Origin: Pseudomonas sp. URIL14HWK12:I12
GTDB taxonomy: Bacteria; Pseudomonadota; Gammaproteobacteria; Pseudomonadales; Pseudomonadaceae
Direction of reading: 5' to 3'
NCBI RefSeq assembly: GCF_003097135.1
Contig: NZ_QEQL01000002.1
Coordinates: 372,001 to 436,000, forward strand
DNA: 64,000 bases
Made by a program: the position numbers and the translations under genes. Position 1 is the stretch's first letter. Each line of letters opens with the position of its first letter. A model generated the notes under the pieces. It had not been told where the DNA came from, did not search any database, and was given only the letters and a program-made list of their open reading frames with translations. Of this stretch, positions 28,826-38,552 are shown one piece after another.

Positions 28826-29500
28826 TTACACCTGAGGGTCGCGCCAGCCGCCCAGGGTTTTCCAACGGTTAACGATGCCGCAGAACAGCTCTGCCGTTTT
28901 CTCGGTGTCGTAGCGAGCCGAGTGCGCTTCGCGGCCATCAAAGTCGATGTCGGCGCTCTGGCAGGCCTTGGCCAGCACGGTCTGGCCGTACGCAAGCCCT
29001 GCCAGTGTCGCAGTATCAAAGCTCGAAAAAGGGTGGAACGGATTGCGCTTGAGGTCGTGGCGCGCCACTGCGGCGTTCAGGAAGCCCAGGTCGAAGCTGC
29101 TGTTGTGGCCGACCAGAATCGCGCGCTTGCAGCCGTTGGCCTTGAGCGCCTTGCGCACGCCGCGGAAAATCTCGGTCAGGGCGCTCTCTTCGCTCACGGC
29201 CATGCGTAAAGGGTGATCGAGCTTGATGCCGGTGAACTCCAGCGCTGCCGCTTCGATGTTGGCGCCCTCGAAAGGCTCGACACGGAAGAACCAGGTGTGC
29301 TCGGGGAACAGGAAGCCCTTTTCGTCCATACCGACCGAAGTGGCTGCAATCTCGAGCAACGCATCGGTTGCACTGTTGAACCCCCCGGTTTCCACATCAA
29401 CCACCACCGGCAGGTAGCCGCGAAAGCGCGCCGCCATTGGGTGGCGCGGGCCGCCAGGTTGGGGCAGGTCCATGTCTTCCTCGTACAGGTCTTCGCTCAC
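28826..29500 (-). CDS. rnt: Ribonuclease T
   Basis: RNase T trims 3' ends of tRNAs and other stable RNAs. The 224-residue DEDD exonuclease shows [10 protein letters not shown] (first Asp/Glu) near residue 33, [10 protein letters not shown] near residue 128 and [14 protein letters not shown] near residue 190. Its start overlaps the pyrC stop by four bases (ATGA), so the pair is translated in series, as in P. aeruginosa PA3528-PA3527. Confidence 0.96.
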   Translation of the reverse strand: MSEDLYEEDMDLPQPGGPRHPMAARFRGYLPVVVDVETGGFNSATDALLEIAATSVGMDEKGFLFPEHTWFFRVEPFEGANIEAAALEFTGIKLDHPLRMAVSEESALTEIFRGVRKALKANGCKRAILVGHNSSFDLGFLNAAVARHDLKRNPFHPFSSFDTATLAGLAYGQTVLAKACQSADIDFDGREAHSARYDTEKTAELFCGIVNRWKTLGGWRDPQV

Positions 29501-30543
29501 GCGCCAGCCTCCAGCAATTTCCAGCGCAAGGTTTCGCCCGCTCGCAGCGGTACCACCTCTCGATCACCCAGTGGCAGCACCGCCGGGGCAGTCCATTGCT
29601 CCTTAACCAGCGTGATGCGGTCTTGGTTGGCTGGCAGGCCATAGAAGGCCGGGCCGTGCAGGCTGGCGAACCCTTCGAGCTTGTCGAGCGCGTTTCGCTG
29701 TTCGAAAGCTTCAGCGTACAGCTCGATGGCTGCGTAAGCGGTATAGCAGCCGGCGCACCCGCAGGCGGCTTCCTTGGCGTGTTTTGCATGGGGCGCTGAA
29801 TCGGTACCCAGGAAAAACTTGGGGCTGCCACCGGTGGCTGCGTCAAGCAGCGCCTCCTGGTGGGTGTTGCGCTTGAGGATCGGCAGGCAATAGAAGTGGG
29901 GGCGGATGCCGCCTACCAACATGTGATTGCGGTTGTACAGCAGGTGATGGGCGGTGATGGTGGCACCCACGTTGGCCGACGCCTCGCCGACGAATTGCGC
30001 GGCATCAGCGGTAGTGATGTGTTCGAACACTACCTTGAGGTTTGGGAAGCGCTCAACGACTGGCCGCAAGTGCTGGTCGATGAACACCTTTTCGCGGTCG
30101 AACACATCGATGTTTGCGTGGGTCACCTCGCCGTGCACCAGCAGCAGCATGCCCACCTCGGCCATCGCCTCGAGTGCCGGATAGATCAGTTCGAGCGAGG
30201 TCACGCCGGAGTCGGAGTTGGTGGTGGCGCCGGCCGGATATAGCTTGGCCGCATAGACGAAACCGCTGGCCTTGGCCGTGCGAATGTCTTCCGGGCTGGT
30301 GCGGTCGGTGAGGTAGAGCACCATTAGCGGCTCGAAGCCGCTGCCAGCTGGCCGGGCTGCCAGGATCCGCTGGCGGTATTCGTCTGCCTGGGCGGCATTG
30401 CGTACCGGCGGCACCAGGTTGGGCATGATGATCGCGCGGCCGAAGGTTCGGGCGGCATCGGCCACGGTATGGGGCAGGGCCGCTCCATCACGCAGGTGGA
30501 TGTGCCAGTCGTCGGGGCGCAGGAGGGAAAGGCGGTCGGTCAT
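29497..30543 (-). CDS. pyrC: Dihydroorotase, class II
   Basis: It closes carbamoyl-aspartate to dihydroorotate in pyrimidine synthesis. The 348-residue protein has the zinc motif DWHIHLRDG near residue 12, the lysine in AAKLYPAG near residue 100 and LVHGE near residue 137. It leads the pyrC-rnt pair and is divergent from motY. Confidence 0.96.
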   Translation of the reverse strand: MTDRLSLLRPDDWHIHLRDGAALPHTVADAARTFGRAIIMPNLVPPVRNAAQADEYRQRILAARPAGSGFEPLMVLYLTDRTSPEDIRTAKASGFVYAAKLYPAGATTNSDSGVTSLELIYPALEAMAEVGMLLLVHGEVTHANIDVFDREKVFIDQHLRPVVERFPNLKVVFEHITTADAAQFVGEASANVGATITAHHLLYNRNHMLVGGIRPHFYCLPILKRNTHQEALLDAATGGSPKFFLGTDSAPHAKHAKEAACGCAGCYTAYAAIELYAEAFEQRNALDKLEGFASLHGPAFYGLPANQDRITLVKEQWTAPAVLPLGDREVVPLRAGETLRWKLLEAGA

Positions 30544-30669
30544 GGAGGAATCCTGGGGGCGAACTGGACCAGAATGCTACCGGAAATGGCTGCGTCGGGC
30601 ATCCGCTATCAAGTTTTACCCCGCCTGACCGATACCCCGCCTGTAGATCGCAAATTCCCGGAGCCTGCC

Positions 30670-31659
30670 GTGCGCAAGCCTTGCCTCGCCTATCTGACTT
30701 TGCTCGCCTGTGCCCTTAGTGCCGGGCCTGCTATGGCATTCACTTTCCAGACCCGCCTTGAGAATGTGCAATGGAAGGTGGAGGGCGACCTGTTCGAATG
30801 CCGACTGTCACAGCCGATCGCCGACTTTGGCGCAGGGGAGTTCGTACGTCGGGCTGGTGAGAAGGCCGTCTTCCAGCTTCATTCCAACAGCTCGGCGTTG
30901 GGCAATGGCTCGGCAAGCCTGTTGGCGGCGGCAGCTGCCTGGCAACCTGGGCGTGGTGATGTGAACCTGGGGTCAGTGCGGTTGAGCAGCGGCCAGACCC
31001 TGTTGACCAGCAGCCAGAGCCAGGCCAGTGGGCTGTTCAATGGTTTGATGGAGGGGCGCAGTGCGGTCGTGCGCGTGTTTTCCGGCGAAACCGGCAGCCC
31101 CATGGAGGTTCGCGTATTGCCGGTTCGCTTCAATCAGGCGCTGGCAGAATTCCAGGCGTGCACTGCCAAGCTGTTGCCGATGAACTTCGATCAAGTGCGC
31201 ATGAGCCAGATCCCGTTTGCCTCGGGCACCGAACTCGATACCGCCGGGCGTAAACGCCTGGATACGGTATTGGCGTACCTGAAGGCGGACCCGAGCGTTA
31301 ACCACATCGAGCTCGACGGCCATTCCGACAACAGCGGCAACCGCCTGACCAACCGTGAGCTTTCACGCCGGCGGGCGATGGCTGTGTCGGATTACCTGAC
31401 GCAGCACGGGGTTCCCGAGTCGCAGATCGTGGTACGTTTCCACGGAGAGCAATACCCCTTGGTGCCGAACAGCTCTCCAGCCAATCGCGCACGCAATCGC
31501 CGGGTCAATATTCAGCTTGATCGAGTACCCGTGCCGATACCGGCCCCCGCAGCTGCACCGGCCGCTACACCCGCGGCAGCAGCACCAGCCTCAGCAGCAC
31601 CAATACCTGCACCTGCCTCCCCGGCTGCGGTGCCTTCACAGAGCAAGCCCAAAGGCTGA
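30670..31659 (+). CDS. motY: Flagellar motor protein MotY (T-ring)
   Basis: MotY forms the periplasmic T ring that holds the stator units of the polar flagellum. The 329-residue product has a signal peptide (RKPCLAYLTLLACALSAGPAMA), an N-terminal MotY domain and an OmpA-like peptidoglycan domain (DGHSDNSGNRLTNRELSRRRA) from about residue 180, then a Pro/Ala-rich tail of about 45 residues. I chose the GTG at 30670 because GGAG lies eight bases upstream; upstream in-frame codons have no such site. The pyrC/motY/argG order matches PA3527-PA3525. Confidence 0.9.
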   Translation: MRKPCLAYLTLLACALSAGPAMAFTFQTRLENVQWKVEGDLFECRLSQPIADFGAGEFVRRAGEKAVFQLHSNSSALGNGSASLLAAAAAWQPGRGDVNLGSVRLSSGQTLLTSSQSQASGLFNGLMEGRSAVVRVFSGETGSPMEVRVLPVRFNQALAEFQACTAKLLPMNFDQVRMSQIPFASGTELDTAGRKRLDTVLAYLKADPSVNHIELDGHSDNSGNRLTNRELSRRRAMAVSDYLTQHGVPESQIVVRFHGEQYPLVPNSSPANRARNRRVNIQLDRVPVPIPAPAAAPAATPAAAAPASAAPIPAPASPAAVPSQSKPKG

Positions 31660-31761
31660 TAGTAACGTCGCCTTCACAACATTCGCTGTCGCGCCCCTAT
31701 AAATGCCCGGCCATGGAGAGTAGAATCCGAGGTTTTCGGACAACCCCCGTGGAGTGATGGC

Positions 31762-32979
31762 ATGGCGGACGTAAACAAGGTCGTTCTGGCGTATTCCGGC
31801 GGCCTGGACACTTCAGTGATCCTGAAGTGGCTGCAGGACACCTATAACTGTGAAGTGGTGACGTTCACCGCTGACCTGGGCCAGGGCGAGGAGGTCGAGC
31901 CAGCTCGTGCCAAGGCTCAAGCGATGGGTGTAAAGGAAGTCTACATCGACGACCTGCGCGAAGAGTTCGTCCGCGATTTCGTATTCCCGATGTTCCGCGC
32001 CAATACCGTCTACGAAGGTGAATACCTGCTCGGTACCTCGATTGCTCGCCCGCTGATCGCCAAGCGCCTGATCGAGATCGCCAACGAAACCGGCGCCGAC
32101 GCCATTTCCCATGGCGCCACCGGCAAGGGTAACGACCAGGTTCGTTTCGAGCTGGGTGCCTACGCGCTCAAGCCCGGGGTCAAAGTGATCGCCCCGTGGC
32201 GTGAATGGGACCTGCTGTCGCGCGAGAAGCTGATGGACTACGCCGAGAAGCACGGCATTCCTATCGAGCGCCACGGCAAGAAGAAGTCTCCGTACTCCAT
32301 GGATGCCAACCTGTTGCACATCTCCTATGAAGGCGGCGTGCTGGAAGACACCTGGACTGAGCACGAGGAAGACATGTGGCGCTGGACCGTCTCTCCCGAG
32401 AAGGCTCCCGACACCCCAACTTACCTCGAGCTCACCTATCGCAATGGCGATATCGTCGCCCTGGACGGCGTTGAGATGTCACCGGCCACCGTTTTGGCAA
32501 CATTGAACCGGATTGGCGGAGAAAACGGCATTGGCCGCCTCGACATCGTCGAAAACCGCTATGTGGGCATGAAGTCGCGCGGTTGCTATGAAACCCCCGG
32601 CGGCACCATCATGCTGCGCGCCCACCGCGCGATCGAATCCATCACGCTGGATCGGGAAGTCGCTCACCTCAAGGACGAGCTGATGGCCCGTTACGCGAGC
32701 CTGATCTACACCGGTTACTGGTGGAGCCCAGAGCGCGTGATGCTGCAGCAGATGATCGACGCTTCTCAGGCCAATGTGAATGGCGTGGTGCGCCTGAAGC
32801 TCTACAAGGGCAATGTGATCGTGGTCGGCCGCAAGTCCGATGATTCGCTGTTCGACGCCAACATTGCCACCTTTGAAGAAGACGGGGGCGCCTACAACCA
32901 AGCGGACGCCGCCGGTTTCATCAAGCTGAATGCGTTGCGCATGCGCATTGCGGCCAACAAAGGCCGCAGCTTCTTCTGA
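31762..32979 (+). CDS. argG: Argininosuccinate synthase
   Basis: It joins citrulline and aspartate in arginine synthesis. The 405-residue protein has the PP-loop [11 protein letters not shown] at residues 8-18, [13 protein letters not shown] near residue 115 and [11 protein letters not shown] near residue 270. It is followed by a clear terminator at 32998. Confidence 0.97.
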   Translation: MADVNKVVLAYSGGLDTSVILKWLQDTYNCEVVTFTADLGQGEEVEPARAKAQAMGVKEVYIDDLREEFVRDFVFPMFRANTVYEGEYLLGTSIARPLIAKRLIEIANETGADAISHGATGKGNDQVRFELGAYALKPGVKVIAPWREWDLLSREKLMDYAEKHGIPIERHGKKKSPYSMDANLLHISYEGGVLEDTWTEHEEDMWRWTVSPEKAPDTPTYLELTYRNGDIVALDGVEMSPATVLATLNRIGGENGIGRLDIVENRYVGMKSRGCYETPGGTIMLRAHRAIESITLDREVAHLKDELMARYASLIYTGYWWSPERVMLQQMIDASQANVNGVVRLKLYKGNVIVVGRKSDDSLFDANIATFEEDGGAYNQADAAGFIKLNALRMRIAANKGRSFF

Positions 32980-32997
32980 GTCGCCTTCGCGACCTCT

Positions 32998-33024
32998 AAA
33001 ACCCGGCAATTGCCGGGTTTTTTT
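32998..33024 (+). terminator. Terminator after argG
   Basis: AAACCCGGCA/TGCCGGGTTT stem with a very short loop and a run of seven or more T. Confidence 0.9.
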
Positions 33025-33063
33025 ATGAGCCCAATCGTATGAAAGGTGGCTGAATGGCCATTT

Positions 33064-33468
33064 TCACTGATGGATATCTATTTTTATCGTCCGGCATGAT
33101 GTGGGGTGTTGGCGCTGCTGTTGGAAGACGAACTCCAATGCATGTTTGACGCCTTGACCGATCACCTCTACCGGTTCGTTAAAGCTGTAATTGAGATGCA
33201 ATGTTTCAAACGTTCTCTTTTCATTATGGCTTACGGCTGAACCGGCGTAAGCGTCCCGGCTGGGCGCAAAGAGCGCCCGATGATTGAAATTTAACGTAAT
33301 GAAAAACAACAATGTCAGGAAGGGTGGAAACCCGACCAGAAACCATACGTAAATTTGTTTTTCAGCACTTTCGAGCATGGGTAAGCTCGCCAGTGCAGAC
33401 GCTTCGATAGTGCCAGCAAAGATGGCAATCAGCGCCAGGGGGCTACGTCCCGGAAGCATCGTGGTCAT
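33064..33468 (-). CDS. Membrane protein of unknown function
   Basis: The 134-residue product has two hydrophobic segments (about residues 9-30 and 38-62) followed by a polar cytoplasmic tail. A strong AGGAGG ribosome site stands before the ATG. The codon and base usage are more AT-rich than in flanking genes, a sign of accessory DNA. A 9-bp perfect inverted repeat lies 46-70 bases upstream. No family is recognised. Confidence 0.65.
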   Translation of the reverse strand: MTTMLPGRSPLALIAIFAGTIEASALASLPMLESAEKQIYVWFLVGFPPFLTLLFFITLNFNHRALFAPSRDAYAGSAVSHNEKRTFETLHLNYSFNEPVEVIGQGVKHALEFVFQQQRQHPTSCRTIKIDIHQ

Positions 33469-33513
33469 GGAAGGCTCCTCCTTACCAATCTTGAACGCGG
33501 GCTCCAGCTTCCG

Positions 33514-33538
33514 ATATCTGAGCTCGGTACTCAGATAT
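33514..33538. repeat. 9-bp perfect inverted repeat
   Basis: ATATCTGAG, seven-base centre, CTCAGATAT. It sits just upstream of the minus-strand membrane protein gene and could be an operator or a hairpin. Confidence 0.6.
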
Positions 33539-33639
33539 TTATTTACTCCTCTTGCTCTTTTATAAGAAGACGCTTAATTGCAACCCGGTAAGGGGCGTGG
33601 GACGATCCAGCACCATTTTTGCTGAAAGGGAGTTCGGCT

Positions 33640-33783
33640 ATGGATGAGCTTGTTATTGCAATATGTTGCATTGTAGGAACGCTCCTATATTTAAGTAGGA
33701 GCTTTCCCAAGCAAGGTTCTGGCCTTGGCAACATGGTGCAAGCCGCGGCTCCACTGAGCTATCTTAGGTTTGTGAACGATTAA
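33640..33783 (+). CDS. Possible 47-residue protein
   Basis: ATG at 33640 to TAA at 33783, with AAAGGGAG eight bases upstream. The product starts MDELVIAICCIVGTLLY, a single hydrophobic segment, and continues with a polar tail. The codons are AT-rich. The next gene, a response regulator, begins 21 bases after the stop, so the ORF may be a co-transcribed small protein or just leader sequence. Confidence 0.4.
   Translation: MDELVIAICCIVGTLLYLSRSFPKQGSGLGNMVQAAAPLSYLRFVND
33681..33702. repeat. Inverted repeat inside the small ORF
   Basis: GCTCCTA, eight-base centre, TAGGAGC, about 100 bases upstream of the response regulator start. It could be a regulator-binding site or RNA hairpin. Confidence 0.45.
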
Positions 33784-33804
33784 AGCGTAGATAGCGAATC
33801 CACT

Positions 33805-34437
33805 ATGAATAAAGTGTTGATCGTAGACGATCACCCTGTCATTCGGCTTGCAGTCAGAATGCTGATGGAGCGCCACGGGTATGAAGTAGTGGCCGAAACG
33901 GACAACGGCGCCGACGCGCTCAAGTTGGCACGTGATTATTCACCCGACATCATCATTCTGGATATTGGCATACCCAAGCTCGACGGCCTGCAGGTGATCG
34001 ACCGCTTGAATGCCACGGCCCTGGCCGGGCGCTGCCGGGTGCTGGTGCTGACTTCTCAGGCGCCCGGGCACTTTTCGATGCGCTGCATGCAAGCGGGGGC
34101 CGCTGGTTATGTAAGCAAGCAGCAGGACCTCACCGAACTGCTCAGCGCTATCAAGGCGGTGTTATCAGGATACAGCTACTTTCCCAACCAGGCGCTGCAT
34201 TCAGTGCGGTCGCACTTGGGCAATACCACGGAAAAGGAGATGGTCAAACGGCTGTCAGCACGGGAGATGGCCGTGCTTCAAGAGCTGGCGCGAGGCCGGT
34301 CGAACAAGGAAATCGCTGAAAGCATGTTCCTATCCAACAAGACCATCAGCACCTATAAAACGCGACTGCTGGTCAAGCTCAACGCACGGTCGCTGGTCGA
34401 CCTCATCGAGCTGGCCCAGCGTAATCGCATCCTGTAG
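33805..34437 (+). CDS. NarL/LuxR-type response regulator (orphan)
   Basis: The 210-residue protein has a receiver domain with acidic pocket Asp8/Asp9, phospho-acceptor Asp53 (LDIGIPKLDG) and the conserved lysine in YVSKQ, followed by a LuxR-type HTH (LSAREMAVLQELARGRSNKEIAESMFLSNKTISTYKTRLL is the region at about residues 147-185). It resembles BvgA/RocA-type regulators, which control surface structures in other bacteria. No sensor kinase is nearby, so its partner is unknown. Confidence 0.88.
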   Translation: MNKVLIVDDHPVIRLAVRMLMERHGYEVVAETDNGADALKLARDYSPDIIILDIGIPKLDGLQVIDRLNATALAGRCRVLVLTSQAPGHFSMRCMQAGAAGYVSKQQDLTELLSAIKAVLSGYSYFPNQALHSVRSHLGNTTEKEMVKRLSAREMAVLQELARGRSNKEIAESMFLSNKTISTYKTRLLVKLNARSLVDLIELAQRNRIL

Positions 34438-34444
34438 CGCTGGG

Positions 34445-34627
34445 CTACAGGTCGAAATCGTAATCGGCCAGTTGACGTTGCAACCGCCGTTCCTCCAGCA
34501 GGTTGTCGATGGTACGGCGCTTGCTGAGGTTGGCCTTGCTGGTCTCTATAGGAGCCGCTGCCTCGACGTCCTCACTTTCCTGAAGGGGGAAGTCGTCTTC
34601 CACATCGATTTCTTCTTTGTCGCTCAT
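34445..34627 (-). CDS. Small acidic protein, PA3496-like
   Basis: This 60-residue protein starts MSDKEEIDVEDDF, is strongly acidic and ends with a basic helix (RRTIDNLLEERRLQRQL) and DYDFDL. A GGGAG ribosome site precedes it. I recall a similarly sized gene beside nth in P. aeruginosa (PA3496). It lies 102 bases downstream of nth on the same strand and ends seven bases from the convergent response regulator. Function unknown. Confidence 0.7.
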   Translation of the reverse strand: MSDKEEIDVEDDFPLQESEDVEAAAPIETSKANLSKRRTIDNLLEERRLQRQLADYDFDL

Positions 34628-34729
34628 TCATCACTCCCGGCACGATGCCATTGGCGCACCTTATAGCGACAAAAAAAGCGGTGGTACAAAAGTTTTTTTC
34701 AATTGAAGTTTCAGGAAGTCGCAGAAAAA

Positions 34730-35368
34730 TCAATCGTCGGACGTCTTTGCCCTGTATTCACACAGGTCTTCAATCCGGCAACTACAGCAACGGGGTTTGC
34801 GCGCTTGGCATACGTAGCGGCCGTGAAGAATCAGCCAGTGATGCGCGTGCAGCAGATAGGGCTTGGGCACGAACTTGAGCAGCCCTCGCTCTACCTCAAG
34901 AACGTTCTTGCCGGGGGCGATGCGCGTGCGATTGGCCACGCGGAAGATGTGCGTGTCTACCGCCATGGTGAGCTGGCCGAACGCTGTATTGAGCACCACA
35001 TTGGCCGTCTTGCGGCCCACGCCTGGCAGGGCCTCCAATGCCTCGCGGTTCTGAGGCACCAGGCCCGCGTGCTGCTCGATGAGCAGGCGGCAGGTCTCGA
35101 TCACGTTCTTGGCCTTGCTGTTGTACAGGCCGATGGTCTTGATGTAATGCGACAGCCCTTCGACCCCCAAGGCATAGATGGCGGCGGGGGTATTGGCCAC
35201 CGGAAACAGCTTGGCAGTGGCTTTGTTCACCCCGACGTCGGTGGCTTGCGCAGACAGAATTACCGCAATCAACAATTCGAACGGGGTGGTGTAGGCAAGC
35301 TCCGTTTTGGGCTCAGGGTTGTCTTCCTGAAAGCGGCGAAAGATCTCCAAGCGCTTGGCGGCGTTCAT
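34730..35368 (-). CDS. nth: Endonuclease III
   Basis: This is a DNA glycosylase/AP lyase for oxidised pyrimidines. The 212-residue protein has the HhH motif [12 protein letters not shown] near residue 113 with the catalytic lysine, the later catalytic Asp in AVDTH, and the four-cysteine cluster motif C-x6-C-x2-C-x5-C at the C terminus for [4Fe-4S]. Its start overlaps the rnfB-like stop by four bases (ATGA). Confidence 0.96.
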   Translation of the reverse strand: MNAAKRLEIFRRFQEDNPEPKTELAYTTPFELLIAVILSAQATDVGVNKATAKLFPVANTPAAIYALGVEGLSHYIKTIGLYNSKAKNVIETCRLLIEQHAGLVPQNREALEALPGVGRKTANVVLNTAFGQLTMAVDTHIFRVANRTRIAPGKNVLEVERGLLKFVPKPYLLHAHHWLILHGRYVCQARKPRCCSCRIEDLCEYRAKTSDD

Positions 35369-36333
35369 GGCGCCTCCCCGGAAGGTGCTGCAAGGCCGAG
35401 CGCCTCGTTCGCCTGATCGACGCGCAGGCGCGCTGCAGCCAGGGCTTCTGGCGTAGTGGTGGGGGCGTTTTCGAGCCGCGCCAGGTCGGCCTTGGCCATG
35501 GCTAGTTGAATCTTGGCTTTCTTGTGGTCCGGCACACTGGTGCCGATCGCTTGCAGGCGGTCCAGCTCTTTTTCTGCGCTGGCCAGGCTTTGGGCGAGCG
35601 AGGTCAGCACCTGAAGCTGCTGCTCCGAAGGCGTGGGGCCGAATGCCTTTTGCGAGCGCGCAAGCTGCGCGCGGCTCATGGCCAAGGCAATCTTGGCCTG
35701 CTTGATCATCTGGTCACTCCCGGCACTGGCTGCAGGTACCGGAGTTGCCGCTGGTTGAGACCGTGCCAGCCGCACAGCACGTTCGGCACGTTTGCGCTGC
35801 TCGTCGCGCTCCAGGCGAAGGTTACGTTGTTCGAACCGCTGGCGTGCGCGCAGCCGACGGCGTTCTCGGGCCTCTCGATCGCCGGGGGTATGGGCTCTGC
35901 CGCCCACCATGGGTGCAGGCCCTTGCCCGCCATGCAGCGGCAGTAGGTCGATGCAGTCCACCGGGCAAGGTGCCAGGCACAGGTCACAGCCTGTGCATTC
36001 GTCGCTGAGTACAGTGTGCATCAACTTGGGTGCCCCGACGATGGCGTCCACTGGGCATACCTGAATGCACTTGGTGCAACCGATGCATTCGGCTTCGCGG
36101 ATGTAGGCAACCTGTGCAGGCGCTTCGCCGCGGTCAGTGTCGAGCGCGATGACCGGGAGGTGCAGTAATTGCGCCAGGCTGGCGATGGTTTCTTCGCCGC
36201 CTGGCGGGCAACGGTTGATCGGCTCGCCGCTGGCGATACCCTCGGCGTAGGGCCGGCAGCCGGCATGCCCGCATTTGCCGCACTGGGTCTGGGGCAACAC
36301 CGCGTCGATGCGTTGAATCAAGGTCATGGTCAT
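35365..36333 (-). CDS. RnfB/RsxB-like ferredoxin, orphan, without membrane anchor
   Basis: The 322-residue protein starts directly with the RnfB Fe-S domain: cysteines 18, 21, 26 and 42 in [16 protein letters not shown] and later. Two [4Fe-4S] ferredoxin motifs follow ([12 protein letters not shown] and [12 protein letters not shown], about residues 85-130). A long Ala/Arg-rich helical tail of about 180 residues ends it. Known RnfB proteins have an N-terminal membrane helix, which is missing here. The partner genes rnfA, C, D, G and E, which normally sit between rnfB and nth, are absent. It lies between metG and nth and is coupled to nth. Confidence 0.85.
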   Translation of the reverse strand: MTMTLIQRIDAVLPQTQCGKCGHAGCRPYAEGIASGEPINRCPPGGEETIASLAQLLHLPVIALDTDRGEAPAQVAYIREAECIGCTKCIQVCPVDAIVGAPKLMHTVLSDECTGCDLCLAPCPVDCIDLLPLHGGQGPAPMVGGRAHTPGDREARERRRLRARQRFEQRNLRLERDEQRKRAERAVRLARSQPAATPVPAASAGSDQMIKQAKIALAMSRAQLARSQKAFGPTPSEQQLQVLTSLAQSLASAEKELDRLQAIGTSVPDHKKAKIQLAMAKADLARLENAPTTTPEALAAARLRVDQANEALGLAAPSGEAP

Positions 36334-36375
36334 GGGTTCAGGGCAAACGCCCCAGCGGGTACTGGGGCGTCGGCA

Positions 36376-38412
36376 TCATTTGATGCGCTGGCCGGGCTTG
36401 GCTCCGCTGTCGGGGCTGAGCAGGTAGATCTCCGAACCGCCCGGGCCGGCCGCCAGGACCATCCCTTCCGATACCCCGAAACGCATTTTGCGGGGTTTGA
36501 GGTTGGCGATCATCATAGTCAGGCGGCCTTCCAGCGCGGCAGGGTCGGGATAGGCACTCTTGATGCCACTGAAGACATTGCGCTGTTCATCGCCTATGTC
36601 GAGGGTCAGGCGCAGCAACTTGTCGGCACCCTCGACCGCTTCAGCTTTGAGGATCTTCGCCACTCGCAGGTCAACGGCGGCGAAGGCTTCGAAGTCGATC
36701 TCGGCGGCCAAGGGGTCGGCGGCCAATTCACCATTACCCGCTGGGGCAGCAGGTGCGCTGGCCAGGCTTTCCCGTGATGCCTCGACCATCGCCTCTACCT
36801 TGGCGGGCTCGATTCGCGTCATCAGGGCTTTGAATGGGTTGAGCTGATGGTCTGCTAGCCACTTGCTATGGTCGGCCCACGCTAGTGCAGGCTCGTTGAG
36901 GAACGCCTCGGCGTCGCGGGCCAGGTTCGGCAACACGGGCTTGAGGAAAATGACCAACTGGCGGAACAGATTGATACCCGTCGCGCAGATAGCCTGGACG
37001 GCATCCTGCTGGCCTTCCTGCTTGGCCAGCGACCAAGGCGCGCGCTCTGCAATCCACGCGTTGGCGCGGTCGGCCAACGCCATGATTTCGCGCATGGCGC
37101 GGGCGAAGTCTCGCGCCTCGTAAGCTTCGGCAATCGAGGGCGCGGCCGCCTGGAAGTCGGCGGCCAGTTCCGGTGCTGCATTTTCAGCGACCAGGCGGCC
37201 CTCATTGCCTTTGTGCACGAAACCGGCGCAGCGGCTGGCGATGTTGACGACTTTGCCCACCAGGTCCGAGTTGACCTTCTGTACGAAGTCGTCGAGGTTC
37301 ATGTCCAGGTCGTCCACGCCTCGGCCGAGCTTGGACGCATAGTAGTAGCGCAGGTACTCGGGGGAGAGGTGTTCGAGGTAGGTGCGGGCCTTGATGAAGG
37401 TGCCGCGCGATTTGGACATCTTCTGCCCATTGACCGTGAGGTAGCCGTGAACGTTGACCGCCGTAGGCTTGCGGTAGCCGGCGCCTTCAAGCATCGCTGG
37501 CCAGAACAGGGCGTGGAAGTTGACGATGTCCTTGCCGATGAAATGGTACAGCTCGGTGTCGGAGCCCTCTTTCCAGAAGCTGTCGAAATCCAGCTCCGGT
37601 CGTTTGGCGCAGAGGTTCTTGAAGCTCGCCATGTAGCCGACAGGTGCGTCCAGCCATACGTAGAAATACTTGCCCGGTGCGTCAGGGATTTCGAAGCCGA
37701 AATAGGGGGCGTCACGGGAGATGTCCCAGTCCTGCAGGCCGCTGTCGAGCCATTCGGCGAGCTTGTTCGCGACCGGCTCTTGCAGCGTGCCACTGCGGGT
37801 CCACTGCTGCAGCATTTCCTGGAAGGCAGTGAGGCGGAAGAAAAAGTGCTCAGAGTCGCGCAGCACCGGCGTCGCCCCGGAGACGGCCGAGCGAGGGTTC
37901 TTCAGCTCGGTGGGCGCATAGGTAGCCCCACATTTCTCACAGTTGTCGCCGTACTGGTCCTCGGCGTTGCATTTAGGGCAGGTGCCCTTGATGAAACGGT
38001 CGGCAAGGAACATCTGCTTCTCAGGATCGAAATACTGAGTAACCGACCGGGTAGCAATGTAGCCCGCCGAACGTAACCGCCGGTAAATCTCTGCCGACAG
38101 CTCGCGGTTTTCCGGTGAGTGGGTGGAGTAGTAGTTGTCGAAGTCGACCAGGAAATCGGCGAAGTCGGTACTGTGTTCTGCCCAGACACCGTCGATCAGG
38201 GCCTCAGGCGTAATGCCGCGCTTCTCGGCCAGCAGCATGATCGCCGAGCCGTGGGTGTCGTCGGCACAGACATAGAAGCACTGGTTGCCACGCATCTTCT
38301 GGAAGCGCACCCACATGTCGGTCTGGATGTACTCGACCATATGGCCAAGGTGAATCGAACCGTTGGCGTAGGGCAGGGCGCTGGTGACGAGAATCTTGCG
38401 GGGCTCGGACAT
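36376..38412 (-). CDS. metG: Methionyl-tRNA synthetase
   Basis: It charges tRNA-Met. The 678-residue class I enzyme has the HIGH-like motif (SIHLGHM) near residue 20, a zinc knuckle CPKC..CEKC near residue 145, KMSKS near residue 335 and a C-terminal tRNA-binding/dimer domain from about residue 575. It leads a likely transcript metG-rnfB-nth and is divergent from mrp. Confidence 0.97.
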   Translation of the reverse strand: MSEPRKILVTSALPYANGSIHLGHMVEYIQTDMWVRFQKMRGNQCFYVCADDTHGSAIMLLAEKRGITPEALIDGVWAEHSTDFADFLVDFDNYYSTHSPENRELSAEIYRRLRSAGYIATRSVTQYFDPEKQMFLADRFIKGTCPKCNAEDQYGDNCEKCGATYAPTELKNPRSAVSGATPVLRDSEHFFFRLTAFQEMLQQWTRSGTLQEPVANKLAEWLDSGLQDWDISRDAPYFGFEIPDAPGKYFYVWLDAPVGYMASFKNLCAKRPELDFDSFWKEGSDTELYHFIGKDIVNFHALFWPAMLEGAGYRKPTAVNVHGYLTVNGQKMSKSRGTFIKARTYLEHLSPEYLRYYYASKLGRGVDDLDMNLDDFVQKVNSDLVGKVVNIASRCAGFVHKGNEGRLVAENAAPELAADFQAAAPSIAEAYEARDFARAMREIMALADRANAWIAERAPWSLAKQEGQQDAVQAICATGINLFRQLVIFLKPVLPNLARDAEAFLNEPALAWADHSKWLADHQLNPFKALMTRIEPAKVEAMVEASRESLASAPAAPAGNGELAADPLAAEIDFEAFAAVDLRVAKILKAEAVEGADKLLRLTLDIGDEQRNVFSGIKSAYPDPAALEGRLTMMIANLKPRKMRFGVSEGMVLAAGPGGSEIYLLSPDSGAKPGQRIK

Positions 38413-38552
38413 GGTTGGCGGCTACTGTGGTGTGGAACGTGACCGGCAACTATATCGCGGCAGGCGGTTTTTTTCACCCTGTGGGGCAGGCGCGTGTGGC
38501 CTTTGGCGTTAGCATAGGCGGCCAATGTACCCGTAGACCATTCGGAGCCCCT

